From the NCBI GenBank assembly GCA_013216195.1, contig JABSOQ010000007.1, forward strand, positions 1 through 55,772: a DNA stretch of 55,772 bases. The letters run 5' to 3'. Shown here piece by piece: positions 43,245 to 52,186 of this stretch. The stretch's first letter is position 1; each line of letters opens with the position of its first letter. The position numbers were made by a program, and so were the translations under genes. Source of the stretch: Bdellovibrionales bacterium. GTDB lineage: Bacteria > Bdellovibrionota > Bdellovibrionia > Bdellovibrionales > UBA1609. The notes beneath the pieces were generated by a model that saw nothing but the letters and a program-made list of their open reading frames with translations, ran no database searches and was not told the DNA's origin.

Positions 43245-44744
43245 ATGAGCCAACCGTCCCCCCTCTACTTCAAGATCAGTTTTCGTGTGCTGCTGATTTT
43301 GTCTTTTGTTCTTGGTCCGCAGGCCTCATTGGCAACGAAGTTACAGCCTAACTCGGGTGCAATTCAGCTCAATGAGAAGGCCTTGCTCGATATGGCTTTG
43401 TCGAGTTCACCGGTTCTTCAGGGTATCGAGGCTCAAAATCAATTGGCTCAACTCGAAAAATCGAGACTCGATGCTCAATATGAATCTCGCTTGAATGGTG
43501 AATGGAGCTACGCTGAGTCTCGCGAAGATGGCTTGGCCTCTTTTATTCCAGTGTTCTCACCAGAGCGGCGTGCAGGCCTTGGCCTGAATAAGAGATTGCC
43601 GGTGGGTATGAATGTGGCCGTCACTGGGTTTCAGTCGCAGATTAATGCAGGCAATGTGATTAATGCGGCTACCAGAACAGGTGCCACTGTTAACCTTGAA
43701 GTTGACCTACTGAAAAACTTCTTCGGCCGCATCGATCGTAATGCTCTTTTAGAAAAAGAAAGTGCAGCTGAAAAAGCAGAGCTCGAGGCAGAGCTTGGGC
43801 GCAAGGGCCTCATGATGGATGTGCGAAAACTCTACTGGTCGCTTGTTGCGAATCAGCTTTCACTCAATCTTTCTCAACAGCTTGTAACCTCTGCAAATAA
43901 GCAACTTCGAGATGCGACCAAAAGGTCTCGAGCTGGTGCTGCAGACAAGGGTGATGTGGCTCGTAGTCGCGCTCAGGTTCTCTCAAGACAATCGAGTGTC
44001 TATCTTTTTCAATACGAAAAGGAGCAGCTTGAATACCAATTGAAAAAAATGGTTCCAGCTCTGGTTGATAAAAAGTTTGCTGTCAGCCCTGATGGTATTG
44101 ATGATGCTGTAAGGGGTGTGTTGGCGTGCGTGCAATCGATTACCAAAGATCAAAAAGGCAACCCAGATTACTCCTCGTACTATTCTGTCATTAACCTTAC
44201 TCAGAAACAGTTCGAGGGCCAGAGAAAACAAGCTGAGACAACAGGTGACTGGGATCTCAAACTGACTTCGGCCTACCAAATTAGTGAAGTGCAGGCAGCA
44301 TCAAACTCAAGTGGTCCTGAGTTTGATGGAGACTTTCAAGATGGCTACTCGGTGGGTGTTCAGCTGAGTATTCCTTTAGAGGGTGATATTCATGATGCTG
44401 AACTTGCTCAGAAAAGATTGGTTGAAGCTAGGTTCAAGAGTGAAATTAGAAACCTTGAACTGCAAGTTGAAGAGACTCACAAGCAGGTTTCAAAATCTTT
44501 GATTCTTTTGCAGGAGGCTGCATCGGCCTTGAACCAAAACGTAATCAATCTCAAGCAGAGCCTTGGTACCACAAAGAGAAAATATCGCCAGGCTCGAATT
44601 AGCATCAATGAAATGATTGTCGAGCAAGATCAGCTTTTTAGCTCTCAGCTCAATGAAATCGCAACTAAGCTGCAGGTTATTCATGCCTTGTATGAGTATT
44701 TCAAGGTCTTCAACACACACCCTTGCCCACTGAACGAGATATAA
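43245..44744 (+). CDS. TolC-like outer-membrane efflux protein (499 aa)
   Basis: Signal peptide ends near ASLA-T (33). The mature part has the long alpha-helical heptads of outer-membrane efflux (OEP) domains in two halves, with the typical start LNEKALLDMALSSSPVLQGIEAQNQLAQLEKSRLDAQYE and, later, a beta-strand insertion (WDLKLTSAYQISEV). TolC trimers form the outer-membrane exit duct of tripartite pumps. AGGAGAATTC ribosome site. First gene of an operon with an RND pump (12 bp downstream) and TetR; three TetR-type palindromes control the start. Confidence 0.92.
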   Translation: MSQPSPLYFKISFRVLLILSFVLGPQASLATKLQPNSGAIQLNEKALLDMALSSSPVLQGIEAQNQLAQLEKSRLDAQYESRLNGEWSYAESREDGLASFIPVFSPERRAGLGLNKRLPVGMNVAVTGFQSQINAGNVINAATRTGATVNLEVDLLKNFFGRIDRNALLEKESAAEKAELEAELGRKGLMMDVRKLYWSLVANQLSLNLSQQLVTSANKQLRDATKRSRAGAADKGDVARSRAQVLSRQSSVYLFQYEKEQLEYQLKKMVPALVDKKFAVSPDGIDDAVRGVLACVQSITKDQKGNPDYSSYYSVINLTQKQFEGQRKQAETTGDWDLKLTSAYQISEVQAASNSSGPEFDGDFQDGYSVGVQLSIPLEGDIHDAELAQKRLVEARFKSEIRNLELQVEETHKQVSKSLILLQEAASALNQNVINLKQSLGTTKRKYRQARISINEMIVEQDQLFSSQLNEIATKLQVIHALYEYFKVFNTHPCPLNEI

Positions 44745-44756
44745 GGAGCCGCTCAA

Positions 44757-47700
44757 ATGACAATGGCTAAGTTTTTTATCGACAACTACAAGTTTACAAT
44801 TGTTCTGATGCTCGGGCTTATGCTCTATGGTTGCATGGGTGCAATAGGACTCAACTCTGAAACCTTTCCTTCAGTAGATATTGGCAGTGTGGTGATAACC
44901 ACCAACTACCCGGGTGCCTCAGCTGAAGACATGGAGTCAAAAGTAACGAAACCGATCGAAGATGAGATCCGCGGGGTCAGGGGTCTCAAAGAAGTGAAGT
45001 CTGTCAGCCAAGAGGGATTGAGCCGTATCGTTACCGTGGTTGATATTGACAACTACGATGTGAAAGAGGTTGTAGCAGATGTGCAAAGGGCTGTGGACAG
45101 AACGCCCAACTTGCCAGTTGATCTGCCTAACCCGCCCAACTTCTTCGAGGTGAAGTCAGAGGAGTTCCCCGTAATTGAGGTTGCTGTGATTGGCTCAAAC
45201 GAGGGCCGGTCTCGAGATGAAATCGCTTACGAATTGTCTGAAGAGTTAGAAGACAATAAGAAGATTTCAAGCATTAACCTCACTGGCTACAGAGAGCGTC
45301 AGTTCAACATCTTGATCAACAAACAGAAGATGCAAGACCTTCATGTGAGTATTGAAGAGGTTGCAGGCAAGATTCGAACACAAAATATTAATATTCCAGG
45401 GGGTAACCTCGAGACGGGCAGTGCTCTCAAAAAAGTGAAGCTTGAGGGTAAGATGAAATCTGTCGAAGATCTCGAGAACCTGGTGATAAGATCGAACTTC
45501 TCAGGCGAAAAGGTTCTTCTTGGCGATATCGCCACAATTGAAGACGGTGAAGAAGATGCTGATACCTTGGCCAGATATGAGGGAACGTCAGCAACAATTG
45601 TGACTATTGCTAAAAAGGGCGGAGCTGACATTATCACTTTGGCAGGTGAGGTAAGAGATGTTCTGAAAATCTTCGAAGAGAAGTACGAAGGCCAGGCTGA
45701 GTTTTTGATTTTTAACGATGAAGGTAAGCGAGTTGGAAACCGAATTGATGTTCTGACATCAAATGGTCAAGCGGGTTTAATTCTTGTCGTAATTTTGCTG
45801 TTGGTGTTTTTGCCAGGTCGAATTGGCTTAATGTCTTCGTTGTCTCTACCGTTGGCAGTACTGGCGGTGTTTGGCTACATGTCTTCTGTTGAGATGACTT
45901 TGAACACAATCAACATTCTGGCCCTTGTGATCTCGTTAGGTATGCTTGTGGATAACGCTGTGGTTATCTCAGAAAACGTAGCTCGCCTCATGGATCAGGG
46001 CATGGCGGCTAGAGAAGCCGCAATCAAAACAATAAGCACTTTATGGTTACCGATCACTGCGACAGCTTTTACAACTATCGCAGCATTTTTGCCAATGTTA
46101 GTGACCCAAGGTGTGATCGGGCAGTTCATTAGAGGCATCCCGATTCTAGTAACGGCCGCACTTATTTTTAGTTTGGGTGAGAGTTTCTTTTTGCTGCCAG
46201 TCAGATTGTTGATAGCAAAACAAAAGTCAAAGGAAGAGGTGGCCAATCAAACAGAAGACTGGTTCACCATCAATGCCATAAAGCCCTTCGGCACTTTTGT
46301 CGAATGGCTGGTAAATCGTCGTTACATTGCAACAGTGCTGTTCTTGGGTCTTATCGGTGGTTCAATATTTATGATTGGCTTTGTGAACAAATTTATCTTG
46401 TTTCCAGCCAGCCAAACAGAAATCTACACTGTCAGGCTAGAAATGCCTGAGGGCACCCGTATCGAGAAAACAGATGAAATGCTAGGGGTTCTTATTCAAG
46501 AGCTTCGAAATAATGTAGGTGATGAAGCCCTACATATTGCGGGCAAAGTTGGTATCTCTGAGCAAGATTTTGGTGATCCAAAATCTAAGCGGGGAGAGAA
46601 TGTTGGAATCGCTTTTATCTTCATGACTGAAGAGGCGAAAAACTCTCGGGTCACAAACGAAGTTCTTAAGCAATTGAGAACTATCAAAATTGATGGAGTG
46701 AAAGATCTTTCTTTCTCTGCAGCGATCAACGGCCCGCCGATTGGTGACCCGGTGACTGCAGTTTTCAGATCGAACAATGTCGAGAACTTAGATGTCGTGA
46801 CTGACATCATTATGAAAAAGCTTGGTGAAACAGAGGGTGTTTTTGATATCCAGCTTGATGACGTTTTTGGTGCCGATGAGAAGAGTGTAGAGCTCGATCA
46901 AGTAAAAGCTGGCCGCCTTGGTCTCGATTTTCGCTCGGTAGGCTTCGCTGTTCGCATGGCCATTGCTGGTGAAATTCTTGAAGAAGTGAATATCGACAAC
47001 AAAGATGTCAATTACTTCATTCGCTTCAAAGAAAGTGGCAGGCAAACCCTCGATGATCTAAAGAATATCAAAATCGCCGACAGAAGAGGCAATTTGATTC
47101 CGTTAAGTGAGGTTGCCACAATTCGTGAGAAGAAGGCGAACCCACAGATTAAGCGGTTTGATTTCAAGCGAGCTAAGACTGTTACGGCTAACATCAATGA
47201 TGACATCATTACGTCTGTCGAGGCCAACGCGATTGTTGGCAAAACCTTTGAAGGTATCAAAGACCAGTACAAAGACGTGAGCCTCAAGTTCGGAGGCGAG
47301 GGCGAAAGAACTCAAGAATCTTTTGCTTCTCTTATGCAAGCTCTTGTTCTTTCGCTAATAGGTATTTTCGCATTGCTCGTGTTCTTGTTTAAGTCTTACA
47401 TCCGACCAGTGATCATTTTGACAACTATTCCGTTGGGCCTAGTTGGTGTGGCGATTGCGTTTTGGGTACATCAGAGACCGATTAGCTTCTTAGCGCTTAT
47501 TGGTGTGATTGGCCTTGGTGGAATTATTGTGAACTCGGGTATTGTTCTCATTAGCTTTATTGAGCAGCTGAGGCTCGAGAACCCAGATCGAGATTTGACG
47601 AGCATTCTAAAAGAAGCGGCCTCTTTGAGGCTTAGAGCAGTTGTTGTGACCTCTCTAACCACCGTGAGCGGTTTGTTACCTACCGCATACGGTATTGGTG

Positions 47701-47912
47701 GGGCAGATGAGTTTATTATTCCGATGACACTTGCTATGGCTTGGGGCCTAACGAGTGGTACTGTTCTGGCGCTACTTTGGGTGCCGTGCGCCTATGCCAT
47801 TACAGAGGATATGGCTGCTGCATTTGCTAATCTCATTGGCAAGCCTAAGGACCTGCTCAATAGCGGCTCTAGTGGCTCTCATGGTACGCAGTCTTTAGGG
47901 GGAGTGAAGTGA
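44757..47912 (+). CDS. RND-family efflux permease, AcrB/HAE1-like (1051 aa)
   Basis: A proton-driven inner-membrane pump of the resistance-nodulation-division family. Full length with twelve membrane helices and two large periplasmic loops in two repeats. N-terminal TM1 is followed by ETFPSVDIGSVVITTNYPGAS. The TM4 proton-relay motif is MLVDNAVVISENV, with Asp399 at the place of AcrB Asp407 and Asn at 408. FGGEGERTQESF marks the second half. No membrane-fusion adaptor (HlyD/AcrA type) gene is next to it. The substrate cannot be predicted. The gene overlaps the TetR gene by 4 bases. Confidence 0.95.
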   Translation: MTMAKFFIDNYKFTIVLMLGLMLYGCMGAIGLNSETFPSVDIGSVVITTNYPGASAEDMESKVTKPIEDEIRGVRGLKEVKSVSQEGLSRIVTVVDIDNYDVKEVVADVQRAVDRTPNLPVDLPNPPNFFEVKSEEFPVIEVAVIGSNEGRSRDEIAYELSEELEDNKKISSINLTGYRERQFNILINKQKMQDLHVSIEEVAGKIRTQNINIPGGNLETGSALKKVKLEGKMKSVEDLENLVIRSNFSGEKVLLGDIATIEDGEEDADTLARYEGTSATIVTIAKKGGADIITLAGEVRDVLKIFEEKYEGQAEFLIFNDEGKRVGNRIDVLTSNGQAGLILVVILLLVFLPGRIGLMSSLSLPLAVLAVFGYMSSVEMTLNTINILALVISLGMLVDNAVVISENVARLMDQGMAAREAAIKTISTLWLPITATAFTTIAAFLPMLVTQGVIGQFIRGIPILVTAALIFSLGESFFLLPVRLLIAKQKSKEEVANQTEDWFTINAIKPFGTFVEWLVNRRYIATVLFLGLIGGSIFMIGFVNKFILFPASQTEIYTVRLEMPEGTRIEKTDEMLGVLIQELRNNVGDEALHIAGKVGISEQDFGDPKSKRGENVGIAFIFMTEEAKNSRVTNEVLKQLRTIKIDGVKDLSFSAAINGPPIGDPVTAVFRSNNVENLDVVTDIIMKKLGETEGVFDIQLDDVFGADEKSVELDQVKAGRLGLDFRSVGFAVRMAIAGEILEEVNIDNKDVNYFIRFKESGRQTLDDLKNIKIADRRGNLIPLSEVATIREKKANPQIKRFDFKRAKTVTANINDDIITSVEANAIVGKTFEGIKDQYKDVSLKFGGEGERTQESFASLMQALVLSLIGIFALLVFLFKSYIRPVIILTTIPLGLVGVAIAFWVHQRPISFLALIGVIGLGGIIVNSGIVLISFIEQLRLENPDRDLTSILKEAASLRLRAVVVTSLTTVSGLLPTAYGIGGADEFIIPMTLAMAWGLTSGTVLALLWVPCAYAITEDMAAAFANLIGKPKDLLNSGSSGSHGTQSLGGVK

Positions 47913-48571
47913 CCACTGAAGAGAAAGTAGAGACTAAAGAAAAGATTGTCGCTGTAGCCAGTGAGCTTTTCTCTCGCTTTGGTTACGATGGCACGTCTAT
48001 TCGTGATATCGCAAGTAAGTCGGGGGTGAATGTCGCCTCGATCAATTACCACTTTGGCAGTAAGGGCAACCTCTACTGGGCTACTGTGGGCGACAAACAC
48101 AATTGGCTTGATGAAGGCATTAAAGAGATAAGCGAGAGAACAGATGATATTTCAGAAGTCATTGTTCAGGCTTATGCCTATTTGATGGAAGACCCAGCCG
48201 CAATACGAACTGCCATGAAGATGATGCTAACAGATGGTGTGCCTGAGCCAGAGGGCGAGTATGCGGCTTTGATGAGTGAGAATATGGGGCCTCCTGGTTC
48301 AGAGCATATAATGAGAGTGCTCAAAATAACTGTGCCAGATACGGTTTCAGATGAGGCGATAGATTGGGCCATGAAGTCGCTGTTTGGTTCTCTAATTCAT
48401 TGGGCTACTATGAGTGCGAGCTGCAAGCTCGAGCATATGAAAAAAAGGATGCCTGAATTTGAAGGCGACGGAATCAAGCAAATACTCTGTCATCACACAG
48501 CTGCGATTGTTGAGTATTTGAAAACTAACCCTGATGTCGACTTGACTGCGAAAGCTAGTGGCTCGAAGTAG
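47909..48571 (+). CDS. TetR-family transcriptional repressor of the efflux operon (220 aa)
   Basis: The N-terminal TetR helix-turn-helix is clear: EKIVAVASELFSRFGYDGTSIRDIASKSGVNVASINYHFGSKGNLYW (about residues 11-57). The rest is a helical ligand-binding domain of a size usual for TetR_C regulators. GTG start with GGGGGAG 5 nt upstream, overlapping the pump stop (GTGA). As third gene of the operon it most likely represses its own promoter through the three 18-bp palindromes at 43164-43233. Confidence 0.93.
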   Translation: MTTEEKVETKEKIVAVASELFSRFGYDGTSIRDIASKSGVNVASINYHFGSKGNLYWATVGDKHNWLDEGIKEISERTDDISEVIVQAYAYLMEDPAAIRTAMKMMLTDGVPEPEGEYAALMSENMGPPGSEHIMRVLKITVPDTVSDEAIDWAMKSLFGSLIHWATMSASCKLEHMKKRMPEFEGDGIKQILCHHTAAIVEYLKTNPDVDLTAKASGSK

Positions 48572-48616
48572 AGCCATGAGCCATGAGCCATGAGCCATGA
48601 GCCATGAGCCATGAGC
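48571..48616. repeat. perfect 7-bp tandem repeat, unit GAGCCAT, 6.6 copies
   Basis: Six full heptamers plus GAGC, beginning at the last base of the TetR stop codon (TAG). The array is not translated. It has the same period as, but a different sequence from, the array at 40012-40067. Confidence 0.95.
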
Positions 48617-48706
48617 TTTATTGAATGGGGTACGGGCTTCCGGATTCAGCGGGTCACTGCTAACTATATTGGTCGCTCGTGAGCGAATTTGAAAACCTTT
48701 GGTCCC

Positions 48707-49117
48707 TTATTGGGCTATTGCCAAAGCCAGCAGGTAGCGAACCAAAATGTAGACAGCCAACAAAAGCATACAGGTAAAGGTTATACCCATTCCGGCCACA
48801 CGAAACCTAAAGCTAGGTGGATCTAGGTGTTCATGCTTGGTTAAGCTAGTAAAATGCAGCAAGCGACCTATCAAGAAAGCAATACCGATTAAGTGAACCG
48901 ACCAAAACGGCAATGCCCACTGGTTCTCGGACATGATCAAGAGTATTAAAAAGATTGGTGTGTAAGAAGCAAAATTACTATGTGCACCAACATGCCCCGC
49001 CATCACATTTTTGCCATAGCCGTAAGCCGTGCGTGTTACCCTTCGTTGCTTGATCACTTCAAAGCTCAGATAAAAATACAAAATTGCAAACACACTTAAG
49101 TAGAAGCTCGAATGCAT
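48707..49117 (-). CDS. MAPEG-family membrane protein (136 aa)
   Basis: Four hydrophobic helices in the MAPEG plan (microsomal glutathione S-transferase/eicosanoid enzymes). Between helices 1 and 2 the segment QRRVTRTAYGYGKN...AGHVGAHSNFASYTP includes the A-H-x-N-F family motif. Loop 3 has RLLHFTSLTKHEHLDPPSFRFRVAGM. Bacterial members conjugate or reduce lipid peroxides with glutathione, or have unknown roles. GGAGGGG precedes the ATG at 49117. Confidence 0.88.
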   Translation of the reverse strand: MHSSFYLSVFAILYFYLSFEVIKQRRVTRTAYGYGKNVMAGHVGAHSNFASYTPIFLILLIMSENQWALPFWSVHLIGIAFLIGRLLHFTSLTKHEHLDPPSFRFRVAGMGITFTCMLLLAVYILVRYLLALAIAQ

Positions 49118-49264
49118 GACCCCTCCAGATAGGCTATTGGATCACGATCTGGTGGCTTTGAAAAGTGTTGAAAGCTACCCTGGCATCGGGCTGTAAACAG
49201 CAAAACGCCCCACTTTGCAGTGAGGCATTCTCAAACCAGAACAATTTTCTAATAGATCCGAAAG

Positions 49265-49786
49265 TTAGTTTTGAGCTTCGCCAATCCAAACAGTTGCTGA
49301 TGTAGACAGAGGTGTTAGGTTGAGCATAGTTGATACGGTCTCTCTTAAACCCATCTGCACGACATCGTTGTGGTCTACCCACTCAACAAGTTCTCTTACG
49401 ATGCGAACTTGAACCTTTATAGTATTGCCAACTTGAAACTCTGGGCCAAAAACCTCTTCAGCACTCGGCCAGCCTGTGCAGAACCTGTGATTTGGGTCGT
49501 GAATAGGCAGGCCAATACCCGTTACCATAAAACCGTTGTTAAGGTTATGTCGAAGGCGAGTTCCCCAAACTTGCCACTTCTCTAAGTTGAGCGCTGGAAG
49601 TGGGCATGCGTAGCCAAGTATATTAGGAATAAACGTACTCTCCTTAATCTCAAGATCAATTTCTTGGCTTGAGTCATGCAGAACCTGAACCACTTCGGGA
49701 AGCTTAACCCCTAGGCCTTGTGCTGTTGCGAACTGGCCGACGAACAAACTGAATGTAATAGCTAGTAGAGTGATGAGTGACTTCAT
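49265..49786 (-). CDS. exported protein of unknown function (173 aa)
   Basis: I chose the ATG at 49786 (GGGGGAAAG ribosome site; signal peptide MKSLITLLAITFSLFVGQFATA, cleavage after 22). The mature domain is strand-rich with two Cys (YACPLPA, RFCTGW), probably disulfide-linked. The region NNGFMVTGIGLPIHDPNHRFCTGWPSAEEVFGPEF looks like a conserved core of an unknown family. Monocistronic as far as can be seen. Confidence 0.75.
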   Translation of the reverse strand: MKSLITLLAITFSLFVGQFATAQGLGVKLPEVVQVLHDSSQEIDLEIKESTFIPNILGYACPLPALNLEKWQVWGTRLRHNLNNGFMVTGIGLPIHDPNHRFCTGWPSAEEVFGPEFQVGNTIKVQVRIVRELVEWVDHNDVVQMGLRETVSTMLNLTPLSTSATVWIGEAQN

Positions 49787-49894
49787 TTCTTTCCCCCTTT
49801 GAAATACCCTCAAGTCACTATTTAGGCGAAAGCTTCAATAAATGAAACCTATAAAAACGCATAGGTGTAATAGTTATTATTTATGAATAGGGGG

Positions 49895-50635
49895 CTAGAT
49901 GCGCCATGAGATCCACATTAGACCCATTTTGCCGTTGATACTGTGATTACTAAAGTCAGATGAGCAATGGAGGTGAGCCCGGTCCCATAGAGCCATATTG
50001 CCTTTTTGCCATCGAAACGGCAGGGCAATTTCAAAACCTTTAAAGCGCTCTCGGTCAGAGGGCCCTTGAAAATATCGAGAGAGCTCTTCGTCAGATAGGT
50101 CGTTGTTGTTGTCTAATCCGTGTATATGCTCGAGCTCTTCGGGTTTCAATGAAGCGATCGTTTCCACTTTTCCGGGATAGCTAACGGAATGATAGGCTTT
50201 CTGTTGAAAGATGACGGTGTAGACTTCAGCCCCATCTGGGTCAACCTCGAGAGGTATAATGCCTTGTTTGTAAATGTACTCATCGGGGTCATAGCCTGAG
50301 TCGGTGTGAGTGCCATACGGAAAGTAGTTGCGATGAAAAGTAAAAGCGAGGCCGTAAGGCTCTTCAAGCTTGTCTTTCAGCTTGGCTCTCAGCAACTTTT
50401 CTATGGCTTCTTTAACCTCACCCTGCGGGTGGGCCATATTGCCCAGGGGCTTGCCGTTCTTCTTTAAAAGCTTTTGTTGGGTATGATCAGAATTCTCATA
50501 GCTTGCCACAGCCCACTGTTTGAGCTGTTCAATTTCATCAGGCGAGTAAAGAGCACTCAGAGTCTGGGGGGCTGATTCGTGTTGCTGAATCTTTTGAATC
50601 AGCTGTGATGGCTTTGCCCCAGACAGTGAGATCAT
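49895..50635 (-). CDS. probable 2-oxoglutarate/Fe(II)-dependent oxygenase-like protein (246 aa)
   Basis: The facial-triad pattern is visible: H-x-D at His110-Thr-Asp112 (GTHTDSGYD), and a distal His at 221 or 223 (WDRAHLHCSSDF) preceded by FRWQKGNMALWDR, the usual strand before the second His. The C-terminal NGKMGLMWISW could hold the 2OG-binding Lys236. The length fits single-domain double-stranded beta-helix oxygenases. Substrate unknown. No signal peptide. The start overlaps the stop of the upstream exported-protein gene by 4 bases, so they are coupled. Confidence 0.7.
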   Translation of the reverse strand: MISLSGAKPSQLIQKIQQHESAPQTLSALYSPDEIEQLKQWAVASYENSDHTQQKLLKKNGKPLGNMAHPQGEVKEAIEKLLRAKLKDKLEEPYGLAFTFHRNYFPYGTHTDSGYDPDEYIYKQGIIPLEVDPDGAEVYTVIFQQKAYHSVSYPGKVETIASLKPEELEHIHGLDNNNDLSDEELSRYFQGPSDRERFKGFEIALPFRWQKGNMALWDRAHLHCSSDFSNHSINGKMGLMWISWRI

Positions 50636-51081
50636 TCAGTAGCTGACTCTTCGTCTTCAAAATAATTGACCGTTACGGGCTCAAGGTGATCAACCTCGCC
50701 TGTCATAAACTTCGGTATTACAAACTGAACCATTTGACCGCTGTCCTCTTTGTCTACGCTGAAAGCGTTTATCACCAACATGATATTGCTAGGCGATGAG
50801 GGGTCAGTCGTGCCGAGAAAGTAATCAGCCAATCTCAACATCTTAGGTAGCCCGTCTAGAGTTACAAACTGTTCTTGCTGGTCGAGCGTAGAGACAAGCT
50901 CATGAGAGATCGCCGTTCGTTGCTCGATTGAGAGGCCCTGTGACCAGCCTCGCACTTGGGCTGTAAAGTCTTCTGGTGCTTCGGCCATTGCCGAGCCCTG
51001 GCTGATCACCATTATAGCGACAGCTGTGCAACTAACATGTCTAACTATCTTTAGAAATTTCAGTATTACTTTCATACTCAT
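50632..51081 (-). CDS. exported protein of unknown function coupled to the oxygenase gene (149 aa)
   Basis: The ATG at 51081 or 51075 is used (AAGG 5 nt before the first); the GTG two codons upstream lies in the ribosome site. A long basic N-region and hydrophobic segment end in GSAMA-E (about residue 33), a signal peptide or membrane anchor. The mature part is 115 residues, acidic towards the end, without Cys. No family recognised. It is translationally coupled to a cytosolic oxygenase-like protein, which is an odd pairing. Confidence 0.7.
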   Translation of the reverse strand: MSMKVILKFLKIVRHVSCTAVAIMVISQGSAMAEAPEDFTAQVRGWSQGLSIEQRTAISHELVSTLDQQEQFVTLDGLPKMLRLADYFLGTTDPSSPSNIMLVINAFSVDKEDSGQMVQFVIPKFMTGEVDHLEPVTVNYFEDEESATE

Positions 51082-51256
51082 AAACACCTTATAAGGCCTT
51101 CCTCAAATCTGTAGCCACTAGATCGTAAATTCTGTAGACACCATCTTCTAGACAGCAGATCTTGTGCCACTTGAGAATTTACTCATCTATTGATGTTCAC
51201 CTAGTGGCCTATTTGTTGAAGTGGTTGGGGCCTAATTAGGTGAAGGGTGAAAATCT

Positions 51257-52186
51257 ATGAAGAGATTACTCAGTAGTATAGCTTTGCTATTAGTCGTGGC
51301 CACGGTTGCCTCATTAGCTTGGGCAGACCCCCACCCTTATTTTGCCCGCTGTGATGTGAACTTGAAATCACATGCACCAATGAGTGAACAAGACCTACAG
51401 GTCGAAGTTGGCTATCTGATGAGAGAGCTACATTTCGAGGCCGCTGAAGACATCGGGGTTGGCTACCACACATACTACGCTCATTTTCCCGATCTGCAGT
51501 GGCGCTTGACCAAAGATCCGAACTTTCATTGGGTGGATACCTATGGCAAAATAGGTCGTACGGTCGCAGATTATCTAAAGGGAATGAGCAATAAAAATAG
51601 AAACCGCATCGAGCACAGAGCTCGGCTGCGAAGAGAGGGCTTCACTGAGGCTGAGATTGCTGACCGTGTGAGACCTTTGAGAAGAGTTCCTTCGGTGACT
51701 GTTATGTCACCATTTGAGTTCATGAACACAAAGCCTGACCCAACTAAGTTCTGGTATCAAGGCATCGACTGGTCAGCCACTCATGAGTATCATGCTGGAG
51801 TCCCCTTAAAAGACTATCCACTGTTTTTGAGGGCACCTGCTGATTTGATCACAGACTTTGAAGGTGTGCTCAGTAAATTTGTGGACCTGTCAGGTACCTT
51901 TAATATTCTCTTTGGAGACGTGGCCAACACCCCTGGCCAGCTGATGTTCACACTCGATGAAGAAAAGACCCTAATCGTAGACAAGCAAGGCAACCCCGTC
52001 TCTATTTCTGATTACATCGGTATGATGAAAGGTGTGAGCACTGTACCTTGGAGTACAGGTGAGCAAACCCCAGGAGCCTTTTATCTACGAAAAGACTCTG
52101 ACGACTTTTCAGTGCCTCGCTTGAAACTGATTTATCTAGATGGCTCGTCAGTGTTGCCAACCAGGGTTTACTCGCTCGTCGATTAA
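51257..52186 (+). CDS. exported protein of unknown function (309 aa)
   Basis: Signal peptide ends AWA-D (23). The mature protein has a single Cys, many Asp/Pro/Tyr/Trp residues (for example THEYHAGVPLKDYPLFLRAP) and a basic helical middle (RNRIEHRARLRREGF). No family recognised. GTGAAGGGTG lies before the ATG. Its stop overlaps the 3' end of the interrupted M48 gene on the other strand. Confidence 0.75.
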   Translation: MKRLLSSIALLLVVATVASLAWADPHPYFARCDVNLKSHAPMSEQDLQVEVGYLMRELHFEAAEDIGVGYHTYYAHFPDLQWRLTKDPNFHWVDTYGKIGRTVADYLKGMSNKNRNRIEHRARLRREGFTEAEIADRVRPLRRVPSVTVMSPFEFMNTKPDPTKFWYQGIDWSATHEYHAGVPLKDYPLFLRAPADLITDFEGVLSKFVDLSGTFNILFGDVANTPGQLMFTLDEEKTLIVDKQGNPVSISDYIGMMKGVSTVPWSTGEQTPGAFYLRKDSDDFSVPRLKLIYLDGSSVLPTRVYSLVD

